DNA of 64,000 nucleotides from Spirochaetia bacterium (GTDB taxonomy: Bacteria > Spirochaetota > Spirochaetia > Treponematales > Treponemataceae). A program made the translations under genes and the position numbers. The notes below the pieces were generated by a model, which saw nothing but the letters and a program-made list of their open reading frames with translations, ran no database searches and was not told where the DNA came from. Position 1 is the stretch's first letter, and each line of letters opens with the position of its first letter. Below, one piece after another: positions 8,428 through 16,102 of the stretch. The stretch spans positions 62,001-126,000 of the forward strand of contig CAAGGF010000064.1 of assembly GCA_900769325.1 (NCBI GenBank). Direction: 5' to 3'.

Positions 8428-10080
8428 TTATTTTTCAAAATTTGCAATCTGTTCTGTTAAAAGCGGAATAAGCTGCTTTTTTCGGCTGACAACATCTTTT
8501 AAAAAGTATGCGTTTTCTTCAAGTTTTGGAAAAGTGACAAAAGGCATAAATTTAGAATCTGCACTCATCAAAAGAACGCTTGAAAGTTGTGTAATGTCCG
8601 TAACCAAAAGGGCTGCAAGAATCGCCTTGTTTCCCCGCCGTTCGATTTCAAGTTCCTGTATAAATTCTGACTTTCTGTCTAAAATTTCACGCAGGTTTCC
8701 AACTTCAATCTGACTAACAGTGTAATTTCCTTTTTCTTCTGAATATTCTTTCATATCCTGATGAATTACTTCCGACGGAGTTCTGCCTTTGATTCTGCTT
8801 CCGGCTGTAAGAATTTCTTTTCCCAAAGTCTGAATGTCTAAATCCGTGATGTTTGAAAGATATTCTGCTGTCTGCCTGTCGAGTTCTGTTGTAGTTGTAG
8901 ACTGAAGAATCAGAGTGTCGCTTAAAATTCCGCAAAGAAGAAGACTTGCAATATCTTTTGGAAGAGGAATTTTTGACTCCTGATACAGCGTTGCAATCAG
9001 CGTTGAAGTTGAACCGACCGGTTTATTTATAAATGTAATCGGATATGAAGTTGAAAAAGTTCCGATTCTGTGGTGGTCGATTATTTCCTGAATTTTATAG
9101 TGTTCGATTCCCTCTACAGCCTGACTTAATTCGTTGTGGTCAACCAAAACGACTTCGATGTTCGGTTCGTTTGTTAAATCGTGCTCAGAAATAATTCCGA
9201 TTACTTTATTTGTTGAATCAACGACAGGAAGACGGCGAATCGGAGAGTTCTGAATGAGTTTTCGAACCTTTGCAATTGAGTCTTCCGGGTGAACGGCAGG
9301 AATTTCCGGGTCTGCCATAAGGGAAACGGGCGTTGAATATGCAATCATCATTACAGTTGCACTTGTATCGTACGGACTCATGATTACGCTGACACCGTTT
9401 TTTTGAGCTTTTTCTTTTAATTCTTTTTTAAGAACGAAACCGCTTGTGATGATTAAAAGTTTTACTTTGCGTTCAATGCACTGCTCGTAGATTTTTTCGC
9501 GGTCTGAAGTGATTACGATTGTGTTTTCACTTGAATGTTCTTCAAGCATTTTTTCAAAAGTTTCATCACTTGCGCCACCAACTAAAATTCCGGCTTTAAA
9601 AGTTTCGTTTTCATTGTGAACGACAATCGGCTGTGCATTCATCGTCTTTATTATAGAAGAAATATTCGTTGCGATGTTGATTTTTTGTTCCGGATTTAAA
9701 ATTGTAAGAAGTTTCTGTGCAAAACTTGAATAATGCAGAAGCGAATGATATTTTCCATCCTTATCGACTACAGGAATTGCCCGGGAATTTGTTGAATTTA
9801 ATTTATTGATTGCAAACCACACCGAAGAATTTGAATCGACAGTCAAAACTTCGTCTGACATGTAATACTGAACTTTTGGCGACAAATCAGGAATATATTT
9901 TGGAAAAGGAACATTAAATTTTTTGAAAATATAATCAGTCTGCGGATTAAAATGCCCTGCACGAGCCGCCTGATAATTTGAATATCCTTGAAGAGCTTTT
10001 AACCTTGCATAGGAAACGGCACTGACCGCTGAATCCGTATCAGGATTTTTGTGCCCGAAAATATAAATCGTTTTTTTCAT
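8428..10080 (-). CDS. Manganese-dependent inorganic pyrophosphatase with CBS and DRTGG regulatory domains
   Basis: A 550-residue family II (DHH) pyrophosphatase. The metal-binding motifs are GHKNPDTDSAVSA at the N-terminus, VLVDHNELSQAVEG, and EIIDHHRIG; a DHHA2 domain forms the C-terminus. A regulatory insert between the first and second motifs holds a CBS segment (YYMSDEVLTVDSNSSVWFAI), a DRTGG-like segment, and a second CBS segment (IRRLPVVDSTNKVIGIISEH). In CBS-pyrophosphatases these domains bind adenine nucleotides and tune activity. The enzyme hydrolyses pyrophosphate to drive biosynthesis. On the - strand TATACTATAAT lies just upstream; depending on which hexamer acts, the mRNA starts within a few bases of the ATG. 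Confidence 0.87.
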   Translation of the reverse strand: MKKTIYIFGHKNPDTDSAVSAVSYARLKALQGYSNYQAARAGHFNPQTDYIFKKFNVPFPKYIPDLSPKVQYYMSDEVLTVDSNSSVWFAINKLNSTNSRAIPVVDKDGKYHSLLHYSSFAQKLLTILNPEQKINIATNISSIIKTMNAQPIVVHNENETFKAGILVGGASDETFEKMLEEHSSENTIVITSDREKIYEQCIERKVKLLIITSGFVLKKELKEKAQKNGVSVIMSPYDTSATVMMIAYSTPVSLMADPEIPAVHPEDSIAKVRKLIQNSPIRRLPVVDSTNKVIGIISEHDLTNEPNIEVVLVDHNELSQAVEGIEHYKIQEIIDHHRIGTFSTSYPITFINKPVGSTSTLIATLYQESKIPLPKDIASLLLCGILSDTLILQSTTTTELDRQTAEYLSNITDLDIQTLGKEILTAGSRIKGRTPSEVIHQDMKEYSEEKGNYTVSQIEVGNLREILDRKSEFIQELEIERRGNKAILAALLVTDITQLSSVLLMSADSKFMPFVTFPKLEENAYFLKDVVSRKKQLIPLLTEQIANFEK

Positions 10081-10154
10081 GATTATTATAGTATAAAAAA
10101 AATTGTTTTTTTAGCAAGTACAAAAAATTTAAAAAATCCACTTCAGAAACTTTT

Positions 10155-10245
10155 AGCACCTGTGCACAATCGGAAATCCGGCATTCTCCTTACTACCGCA
10201 CTCGCTCCTATTTTATAGGAGCGGTCGTAGGCAGGTGCACAAGCT
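10155..10245. repeat. Structured palindromic element downstream of gdhA
   Basis: A 91-bp stretch with nested inverted repeats. The outer arms GCACCTG (10156-10162) and CAGGTGC (10232-10238) are complementary, and the inner hairpin CGCTCCTA (10203-10210) / TAGGAGCG (10216-10223) has a 5-base loop. Both arms also include the palindrome GTGCAC. It lies just after the gdhA stop and before the pyrophosphatase promoter. It lacks a clean T-run after the stem, so it may be a 3' RNA structure or a small dispersed repeat rather than a classic terminator. Confidence 0.5.
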
Positions 10246-10256
10246 ACACCAATTTT

Positions 10257-11615
10257 TTACACCAAACCCTGTGCAATCATTGCTTCGGCAACTTTTACAA
10301 ATCCAGCGATGTTAGCTCCTGCCTGGTAATTTATATATTCCCCGTCAACAAGACCGAATCTTTTTGCTGTGTTCAAACAGTTGTCGTGAATATTGCACAT
10401 AATTGAATCAAGTTTAGCATCAACTTCTGCAGCAGACCAAGAAAGGCGTTCTGAGTTCTGTGACATTTCAAGACCAGATGTTGCAACACCACCAGCATTA
10501 GAAGCTTTTCCTGGAGCGTACATGATTTTTGCAGCCTGGAATTTAGCAACAGCAGCATTATCTGAAGGCATATTAGCTCCTTCTGCAACAAGTTTAACAC
10601 CGTTTTTCAAGAGCATTTCTGCATCAGCTTCAAGAAGTTCATTCTGTGTAGCACATGGGAATGCACAGTCACATTTAACTTCCCAAACTTTTTTGCCTTC
10701 AAAGTATTTTGCTGATGGGAACTGTTTTGCATATTCAGAAATTCGACCGCGTTTTACGCATTTAAGTTCTTTAACCCAGTCAAGTTTTTCCTGTGTGATA
10801 CCGTCAGCATCATAAATATATCCGTTTGAATCAGAAAGTGTTACAACTTTTGCACCAAGCTGAATAAGTTTTTCAGCAGCATACTGAGCAACATTTCCAG
10901 AACCAGAAACTACGCAAGTCTTTCCTTTAAAATCCTGTCCTTTAACTTTGAGCATTTCGCGTGCAAAGTAGATAAGACCATAACCTGTTGCTTCTGTTCG
11001 GATTAAAGAACCACCGAATGTAAGGCCTTTTCCTGTTAAAACTCCAGTGTATTCATCACGGATTCTCTTGTACTGACCAAAGAGATAACCAATTTCGCGT
11101 CCACCAACGTTTTTGTCACCAGCTGGCACATCAACATCAGCACCAATGTGGCGATACAATTCTGTCATAAATGACTGACAGAACCTCATAACTTCTTTAT
11201 CTGATTTTCCGTGTGGATCAAAATCTGAACCACCTTTACCACCACCCATTGGGAGAGTTGTAAGAGAATTTTTAAGAATCTGTTCAAATCCAAGGAATTT
11301 TAATACTGAAAGATTTACTTCTTTAGAGAAGCGAAGACCTCCTTTGTAAGGTCCAATAGCAGAATTATACTGAACACGGAAACCACGGTTTACATGATAA
11401 TTACCTGCATCATCCATCCAAGGAACACGGAACTGGATAACGCGTTCTGGTTCAACAAGTCGTTCAAGAACTGCATTTGGTTCAAGTTCTGGCATCTGGT
11501 CTACAGCCGGTTCAAGAGTAGAAAGTACTTCTTCTACTGCCTGAAGGAATTCTGGTTCGTTCGGGTTTTTTGCTTTTACTTCTTCCCAAACTCTTTTTAC
11601 ATAAGCGTTTTTCAT
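10257..11615 (-). CDS. gdhA: NADP-type glutamate dehydrogenase
   Basis: A 452-residue hexameric-type glutamate dehydrogenase (the 450-residue class). Clear marks are RVPWMDDAGNYHVNRGFRV, YKGGLRF, PMGGGKGGSDFDPHGKSD around the substrate lysine, DVPAGDKNVGGREIGY, and a Rossmann motif VVSGSGNVAQYAAEKL. It joins ammonia to 2-oxoglutarate, the main nitrogen-assimilation step in many gut spirochaetes. The start at 11615 has a good CAGGAG ribosome binding site at about 9-nt spacing. It stands alone between repeats and the pyrophosphatase, with its own promoter region upstream. Length and motifs are complete. Confidence 0.95.
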   Translation of the reverse strand: MKNAYVKRVWEEVKAKNPNEPEFLQAVEEVLSTLEPAVDQMPELEPNAVLERLVEPERVIQFRVPWMDDAGNYHVNRGFRVQYNSAIGPYKGGLRFSKEVNLSVLKFLGFEQILKNSLTTLPMGGGKGGSDFDPHGKSDKEVMRFCQSFMTELYRHIGADVDVPAGDKNVGGREIGYLFGQYKRIRDEYTGVLTGKGLTFGGSLIRTEATGYGLIYFAREMLKVKGQDFKGKTCVVSGSGNVAQYAAEKLIQLGAKVVTLSDSNGYIYDADGITQEKLDWVKELKCVKRGRISEYAKQFPSAKYFEGKKVWEVKCDCAFPCATQNELLEADAEMLLKNGVKLVAEGANMPSDNAAVAKFQAAKIMYAPGKASNAGGVATSGLEMSQNSERLSWSAAEVDAKLDSIMCNIHDNCLNTAKRFGLVDGEYINYQAGANIAGFVKVAEAMIAQGLV

Positions 11616-11665
11616 AATTTTTTTACTCCTGACGAAAATAACAAAAAAATTTTCATCAGTTAAAT

Positions 11666-11736
11666 ATTTTACAATATATGAAAAAATTAGAAAAGTATTT
11701 TTTTTCTTGGAGGAAATATTTTTTTACCCGGTAAAA
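11666..11736 (-). promoter_or_regulatory. Possible gdhA promoter and inverted-repeat operator
   Basis: On - a weak pair TTTTCT (11689-11694) and TAAAAT (11666-11671), 17 bp apart, would give a 40-45 nt leader before gdhA. Further upstream, TTTTACCCGGTAAAA (11722-11736) is a near-perfect inverted repeat around a central base and could bind a dimeric regulator. Both are pattern-based guesses. Confidence 0.35.
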
Positions 11737-11808
11737 TGAAAAACAGATTTGACTAATGATGATATGGTGATTCAAAAGTCCCGATTTTTTAAATTTTTCA
11801 AAAATCAG

Positions 11809-11973
11809 TGTCACCCCGAACTTATTTCAGGGTCTAATACTATATATGATGCGGATTCTGAAACTAGTTCAGAATGACATTGATTTTTCGTGTCATTCCG
11901 AACTTGTTTCGGAATTTCACTTATAGGTCTTTACAACCGTCAAGGGGATACTAAAACGAGTTCAGCATGATGT
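11809..11973. repeat. Cluster of four short palindromic (REP-like) repeats
   Basis: Four related 26-28 bp units sit in the 589-bp gap between gdhA and the methyltransferase gene. They lie at 11809-11835 (TGTCACCCCGAACTTATTTC...), 11854-11879 (ATTCTGAA-ACTAG-TTCAGAAT), 11891-11918 (ATTCCGAA-CTTGT-TTCGGAAT) and a degenerate copy at about 11946-11972. Orientation alternates. Two copies have perfect 8-bp stems with 5-base loops. Such TGTCATTCCGAACTTGTTTCGGAAT units occur as dispersed intergenic repeats in many bacteria. The rest of the gap (11974-12204) holds no convincing gene; another possible repeat with GGGCTC twice and a CCCA/TGGG stem lies near 12089-12152. Confidence 0.65.
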
Positions 11974-12204
11974 CTACATTCAATATTTCGATTTTCGGAC
12001 TGTAAATTATTCTCACATAAATCTTCAAATATTTGGTTCTCCGTCTGATGGTTTTCCTGTGTTTTTAAAGTAAGAAGAAAGCATTCCCTTGCGTACCCAC
12101 TTTCGTTGGGCTCTAACATTTCTGCGGGCTCAAACACCACCCACAACACCTGCTTAAATGTACTGTTAATATGAAAATATAACAATAACTTCAAAACAAA
12201 TTCA

Positions 12205-13776
12205 TTAAGCCGCATAAATCTGTTCAAAATATGAATTAATTTGTTTATGAACAGATTCAGCTTCTTCAATTTTATGACTCTTTGTCAAAGTAATAGCTTC
12301 AGATACTAACTCAGAAATCTTTTCCAGTTCTTTTTCTGATGGTTCTCTGTAAGGAACTTGTTTTATATAGTTTGAGGAATTATTTGCCGTTGGATTGATT
12401 ATATGTATGATTCTATTGATTACATCAGAATTCATTAAGCCTAAAACATATAAAAATTTTCTTTCATCTTTTGGAAAAATTCCTACTATAGATTGATCAA
12501 AAACACGATCCTCCATAATAAATGCATTTATTTTACTCGACTTCACCATAGGTATACAGATACCTTTTTTAAAATAAAACACAGAATTTTGAAAACGAGA
12601 TTTTTTATTCGTATTATAGTAATCAACAGTTTCTTTATCCCATCGTACAAACCATTCATCTGAATCTTTTGTATATTTTGTTTTTGAAGAACTTTTTACA
12701 TAGGGAATATATGCTTCTGTTTTATTTTCAATTCCAGAAAGAGTTTGTTCCAATGAAATCTTATCTGCATCAACGATTTCATAATTTTTTGAACCTTTCA
12801 CAGCTTTATCTTTTACTCGGATAAATCGAGTATTATCTCCACTATAAAAGCCTGTAACAATATCAGCAATATCTCCTAATTTTTTATCAGAATTTAATAA
12901 AAGTGAATTCTCAGAATCCTTTGCTAAAATGAACCTATGCTGATCTGTTTTAAAAATATCTTCTTGCCGTAATACATAAGATTCAATATAACTTGGTAAA
13001 TCTACATTATCATTATTAAGTAGAGAAAATTCACTGGATTTTTTAAATCCTTTAAAAATTTTTATTTTGTTATCAAGGCAAGATTTTCTATCGGCTCTTT
13101 CCAAAGTAATTATTGATAAATTCGAATACCCAAAATTAACCCCTGGAAAAAAATTAGAAGGAAATATAAGAATTTCAGAAATTTTTGTCTTTGTAAGAAG
13201 AAATGCTCTTAATTTATGATGAAGATTCAAAAACATAAATGTATCAGGAATAATGAATGACAATTTTCCATGCATTTTAAGAACTGATACACAACGCAAT
13301 AAAAAAAGAGAATAAGTTTCTTTTACATATTGAGCAACATATTTTTTTTTGAGCGAATCTCTTTTTTCATAGTCTTGCCATGCTCCATAAGGAGGATTCC
13401 CGATTACTTTTGAATAATGTCCTCCAACGGATTCAAAAAAATCAAGTTCAGCATCAAAAAGGGTATCTGAGTTCTTTAGCCACAAATTAGTTTGTTCAAA
13501 AGAATCTAATTCTCTATCAAATAATGTATCTGTTTCGCGAATTGTAACAGAAGAATTATTCTTATATTTTTCCTTTAGTATTGAAATTGCCTGTTTATTT
13601 ATATCAAGTCCGTCAATATGTATATTTTTGCTGAATTTTAATACTTCATCTATAAAAAGGCCACTACCTGCAGAAGGCTCAAGAATCAAATCTCCATCCT
13701 TTATATCGAGCATTGAAGCCATATAATTAGTTATATCTTCCGAATCTGTATAGTAAGAACAGTATGTATCATGCAT
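12205..13776 (-). CDS. Adenine-N6 DNA methyltransferase of a type II restriction-modification pair
   Basis: A 523-residue gamma-class (TaqI/Eco57I-like) amino-methyltransferase. SAM motif I is LEPSAGSG at 32-39 and the catalytic motif IV is NPPY at 127-130; a long C-terminal part with MVKSSKINAF and NPTANNSSNYIKQVPYRE serves target recognition. It would methylate adenine in the site cut by the neighbouring endonuclease. Between motifs I and IV two similar stretches, TDTLFDRELDSFEQ (82-95) and SDTLFDAELDFFES (103-116), suggest an internal duplication. It is AT-richer than the flanking housekeeping genes, consistent with transfer. An 18-bp palindrome begins 11 nt upstream of the ATG and touches its AAGG ribosome binding site. 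The recognition sequence is unknown. Confidence 0.88.
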   Translation of the reverse strand: MHDTYCSYYTDSEDITNYMASMLDIKDGDLILEPSAGSGLFIDEVLKFSKNIHIDGLDINKQAISILKEKYKNNSSVTIRETDTLFDRELDSFEQTNLWLKNSDTLFDAELDFFESVGGHYSKVIGNPPYGAWQDYEKRDSLKKKYVAQYVKETYSLFLLRCVSVLKMHGKLSFIIPDTFMFLNLHHKLRAFLLTKTKISEILIFPSNFFPGVNFGYSNLSIITLERADRKSCLDNKIKIFKGFKKSSEFSLLNNDNVDLPSYIESYVLRQEDIFKTDQHRFILAKDSENSLLLNSDKKLGDIADIVTGFYSGDNTRFIRVKDKAVKGSKNYEIVDADKISLEQTLSGIENKTEAYIPYVKSSSKTKYTKDSDEWFVRWDKETVDYYNTNKKSRFQNSVFYFKKGICIPMVKSSKINAFIMEDRVFDQSIVGIFPKDERKFLYVLGLMNSDVINRIIHIINPTANNSSNYIKQVPYREPSEKELEKISELVSEAITLTKSHKIEEAESVHKQINSYFEQIYAA

Positions 13777-13786
13777 ATAAATCTAC

Positions 13787-13804
13787 CTTAAGTAATTACT
13801 TAAG
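13787..13804. promoter_or_regulatory. Perfect 18-bp palindrome at the methyltransferase translation start
   Basis: CTTAAGTAATTACTTAAG is a perfect palindrome in the 47-bp gap between the endonuclease and methyltransferase genes. On the - strand its right end overlaps the AAGG that probably serves as ribosome binding site for the ATG at 13776. It could be an operator, or an RNA hairpin hiding the ribosome binding site. No separate controller gene is present. Confidence 0.55.
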
Positions 13805-13823
13805 ATAAAATACTATACATAGA

Positions 13824-14720
13824 TTACCAAGTCAAGTATTTCAGCAAGTCATATTTCTTCAAATGTTTTCTAAAACCCTCTCTAATATCCGTTTCCCATT
13901 TTACATTATCATTCAACCATTTCCTTAAATCAAAGCCGGTAAATTGATTTATTGCTTTATAGCATTCTTCTGCACAATAAACTTTCCAATATTTTGAGTT
14001 TTTCAATGTTTGTAAATAGTGATTGTTTTCAGATTCTTTTTGACGCACAAAAATTATTTGATTTTCATTATCACCGAGATGGTTAAAAATACTTGCCACA
14101 AGAAGCAGCCTATTTGTATTTCCTTTTTCATTGGAGCTGAATCCACTTTTAAAATCACAGTTATAGTGTTTTCCATTTTGTTCAAAATGCAAATCCAAGT
14201 TTAAATTTATTCCGCCACTATCTACCATAGTCCAAGGAATTTCATATTTTATTTTCAATTCTTCCTTTGTTTTTTCATCTAAAACGAGATTATTAATAAA
14301 TGAATTTGCATCTGATTGAATTCTTCTCTGAATATCTGAAAAAGCTGGCGGCTCTATTATTTGTAATTGCTTTATTGGATAGTAAAATGGAATCTTACAA
14401 AATGGTTCCCAAAGTTCACCAATTCTTCGTGCAAATGCCATATACTCATAAGGCCAAATATCATTTCTATATTCAAGCATTACAATATACGATGCATATG
14501 TAAGCAATAATAATTCATTTAAAAGTTCTTCCGTAGCCCACTTTTCAAGTTTTGAGAGTCGAATAACTTCAGAAAACTTTATTTCTTTAAAAGCCTTCAG
14601 TCGCTTATTCATATTTGAAGCTTTATCATTCAAAGAAAAATTTGACTTTAATAATTCAGCAAATATCTTTTCAGCCTGAATTCTAAAAATTCCAATATAC
14701 TCTTGTTTTTTATATTTCAT
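13824..14720 (-). CDS. Probable type II restriction endonuclease partner
   Basis: A 298-residue protein directly upstream of the methyltransferase. I do not recognise the family by name. The stretch NLDLHF then NCDFKSG gives D176, D189 and K191, matching a D-x12-DxK nuclease core of the PD-(D/E)xK fold. The rest is alpha-helical and lysine-rich with no membrane segment. Position, size and this motif make it the likely cognate nuclease. The start is taken at ATG 14720 because AGAGGA precedes it at 4-nt spacing; a longer in-frame reading from 14783 would run through the promoter region. It is AT-rich like its partner. Its alternative identity is a nuclease-like protein of a defence pair. Confidence 0.65.
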   Translation of the reverse strand: MKYKKQEYIGIFRIQAEKIFAELLKSNFSLNDKASNMNKRLKAFKEIKFSEVIRLSKLEKWATEELLNELLLLTYASYIVMLEYRNDIWPYEYMAFARRIGELWEPFCKIPFYYPIKQLQIIEPPAFSDIQRRIQSDANSFINNLVLDEKTKEELKIKYEIPWTMVDSGGINLNLDLHFEQNGKHYNCDFKSGFSSNEKGNTNRLLLVASIFNHLGDNENQIIFVRQKESENNHYLQTLKNSKYWKVYCAEECYKAINQFTGFDLRKWLNDNVKWETDIREGFRKHLKKYDLLKYLTW

Positions 14721-14758
14721 TTTATCCTCTTTAATAAAAGCTATCAGTTTTAAATAGA

Positions 14759-14793
14759 AAGTTCTACCGTCATATATAAACATGGTAGAACTT
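14759..14793. promoter_or_regulatory. 10-bp inverted repeat upstream of the endonuclease gene
   Basis: AAGTTCTACC (14759-14768) and GGTAGAACTT (14784-14793) are perfectly complementary across a 15-bp AT-rich spacer, 39 bp upstream of the endonuclease start. On - the spacer contains TTTATATATG, which could be a -10. It may be an operator for the restriction pair or part of a weak terminator of the upstream redox genes. Confidence 0.45.
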
Positions 14794-14837
14794 CAAGTCT
14801 CCACTATTCATGCGTTGTTTCGCATAAAAATACGAAC

Positions 14838-14868
14838 ACTAAAACTGCATGGATGCCTGTGTTTTAGT
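14838..14868 (-). terminator. Terminator hairpin of the redox operon
   Basis: ACTAAAAC (14838-14845) pairs with GTTTTAGT (14861-14868), with an inner GCAT/ATGC stem. On - it starts at the stop codon of the polyferredoxin gene and is followed by GTTCGTATTTTTATG. The stem overlaps the stop codon, and the T-run is short of ideal. Confidence 0.5.
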
Positions 14869-15790
14869 TTAGCATTTTTTGGGGAGAATTTTCTATAAAA
14901 TTGTCAATTGTTGAATTTCTCTTATAATTTTTTTTAGAACTCTTGCAAGTTTTCCACATTGAAATTGCTTCAGAAGGACACGCTGTACAACATTCGCCGC
15001 ATCTTATACAGTCAATGGAATCTGGATTTTCGAAAACTTTTATGTCTAGTTTGCATTTTTTTTGACAGGCTCCGCATTTTGTGCATTTTTCAGAATCAAT
15101 TTGTATTCTTAAAATAGACACCTTGTTAAAAATTCCGTAAATGGCTCCAAGAGGACAGATGTATCGGCAAAAAGGTCTGTAAATAACAATGGAAATTACA
15201 ACGGTACAAATAAGAATCAAAAGTTTCCATTTAAATAAAAAACCTACAGCATTTCTCAAAGATTTATTCAATAAAACAAGGGGAATGCCGCCTTCCAAAG
15301 TTCCAACCGGACAAATGAATTTGCAAAACCACGGTTCGCCTAGTCCTGTAATATCTACGATAAATAAAGGAAGAAGAATTACAAAAACAGCCAGAATTAC
15401 AAACCGAAAATACCGCAAAAACTTTTCGCCCGGAAGGTTTCTGATTTTCTTTACAAAAGGAATTTTAAACAGCAAATCTTGAAAAAGCCCAAAAGGACAC
15501 AAAAAACCGCAGACAAACCGTCCAAGCAAAGTTCCAGTTACAACAAGAAAACCCATTACATAAAGTGAAAGTTTATATTCCCGGCTGGATAAAGTTGCCT
15601 GTAGTGAGCCAATCGGACAAGAATTTAAAGAGCCAGGGCAGGAATAGCAGTTTAATCCCGGGGAACATAAATATTTTAAGCTTCCAGTGTAAATTCTTCC
15701 TTTTGAAAACCCTTTTAAATAGCCGTTGGAAAGAGCAGCAAAAGACGCCTGTATAAAAAGCCTGATTTTTGACAACTTACCCAATTCCAA
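14864..15790 (-). CDS. Membrane-bound 4Fe-4S polyferredoxin (NapH/YccM-like)
   Basis: A 308-residue membrane protein with about five hydrophobic segments and many cysteine motifs. These are CSPGLNCYSCPGSLNSCPIG at 42-61, then CGFLCPFG, CKFICPVG and CRYICPLG loops, and two ferredoxin-type clusters at 236-246 (CTKCGACQKKC) and 261-271 (CIRCGECCTAC). Proteins of this type pass electrons across the cytoplasmic membrane to exported acceptors. The start used is TTG 15790, with GGAG 4 nt upstream; it overlaps the end of the small CXXC gene by 14 nt, so the two are coupled. With the TlpA-like gene upstream it likely forms a membrane-to-periplasm thiol or electron relay. The final acceptor is not visible. 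Confidence 0.82.
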   Translation of the reverse strand: MELGKLSKIRLFIQASFAALSNGYLKGFSKGRIYTGSLKYLCSPGLNCYSCPGSLNSCPIGSLQATLSSREYKLSLYVMGFLVVTGTLLGRFVCGFLCPFGLFQDLLFKIPFVKKIRNLPGEKFLRYFRFVILAVFVILLPLFIVDITGLGEPWFCKFICPVGTLEGGIPLVLLNKSLRNAVGFLFKWKLLILICTVVISIVIYRPFCRYICPLGAIYGIFNKVSILRIQIDSEKCTKCGACQKKCKLDIKVFENPDSIDCIRCGECCTACPSEAISMWKTCKSSKKNYKRNSTIDNFIENSPQKMLN

Positions 15791-15923
15791 TACACTCCAT
15801 GCAGATTCTTACAGCCTTTTGAAAAACAGTTTCCGCTTCGCCCCTGAAAACGCCCAGTACAATCATAGCAATTCCAAGCAGCAAAAGAGATACACACAAT
15901 ATTCTTCTAAGCCGTTCAGTCAT
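15777..15923 (-). CDS. 48-residue membrane protein ending in CMECIG (CD1871A-like CXXC family)
   Basis: A short ORF that reads MTERLRRILCV, one hydrophobic segment (SLLLLGIAMIVLGVF), a charged stretch RGEAETVFQKAVR, and the end ICMECIGIG. Small single-pass proteins ending in a CMECIG/CLECIG motif are known next to polyferredoxin genes, in a family I recall as the CD1871A CXXC-motif type. The C-terminal CXXC probably faces outside and could hand electrons between the polyferredoxin and the TlpA-like protein. It overlaps the polyferredoxin start by 14 nt. The ribosome binding site (AAGGA) is about 12 nt from ATG 15923, further than ideal. Confidence 0.75.
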   Translation of the reverse strand: MTERLRRILCVSLLLLGIAMIVLGVFRGEAETVFQKAVRICMECIGIG

Positions 15924-15954
15924 AATCGATAAAAGTCCTTTATTTTATTATTTA

Positions 15955-16088
15955 GGCGGCTTTTTGCTTCATTTCACTTCGTTACATTCCGCAAAAAACA
16001 GGCTTTTCAGGGTTCCATTATCGCTACATTCCTTCGCTACGCTTCGGAACGGGAAAGCCCACCCTTCCAATCCTTGCCGCAAAAAAAA
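15955..16088. repeat. GC-rich structured intergenic element, likely dispersed repeat
   Basis: This 134-bp stretch between the TlpA-like gene and the CXXC gene is more GC-rich than its surroundings. It contains inverted arms GGCTTTTCAGGGTTCC (16001-16016) and GGAACGGGAAAGCC (16046-16059), with repeated CGCTAC and CATTCC words in the loop. It also has outer copies of CCGCAAAAAA at 15989 and 16077. It looks like a mobile or dispersed repeat dropped into the operon. No ORF is supported. Confidence 0.5.
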
Positions 16089-16102
16089 TCCTTGTATTCA
16101 AT

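Noticed and set aside
10393..10815. Open frame of 140 residues on + within gdhA
   Set aside because: It is antisense to a certain gene and its length follows from gdhA codon use; no ribosome binding site or family features.
11940..12269. Open frame of 109 residues on - across the gap after the methyltransferase gene
   Set aside because: It overlaps the methyltransferase 3' end and a palindromic repeat, has mixed composition, and no start signal; it reads as repeat sequence rather than a gene.
16021..16060. Possible tRNA-like fold in the GC-rich element of the redox operon
   Set aside because: No anticodon arm, TPsiC loop or CCA-proximal acceptor stem can be drawn; the hairpin arms fit a simple repeat.
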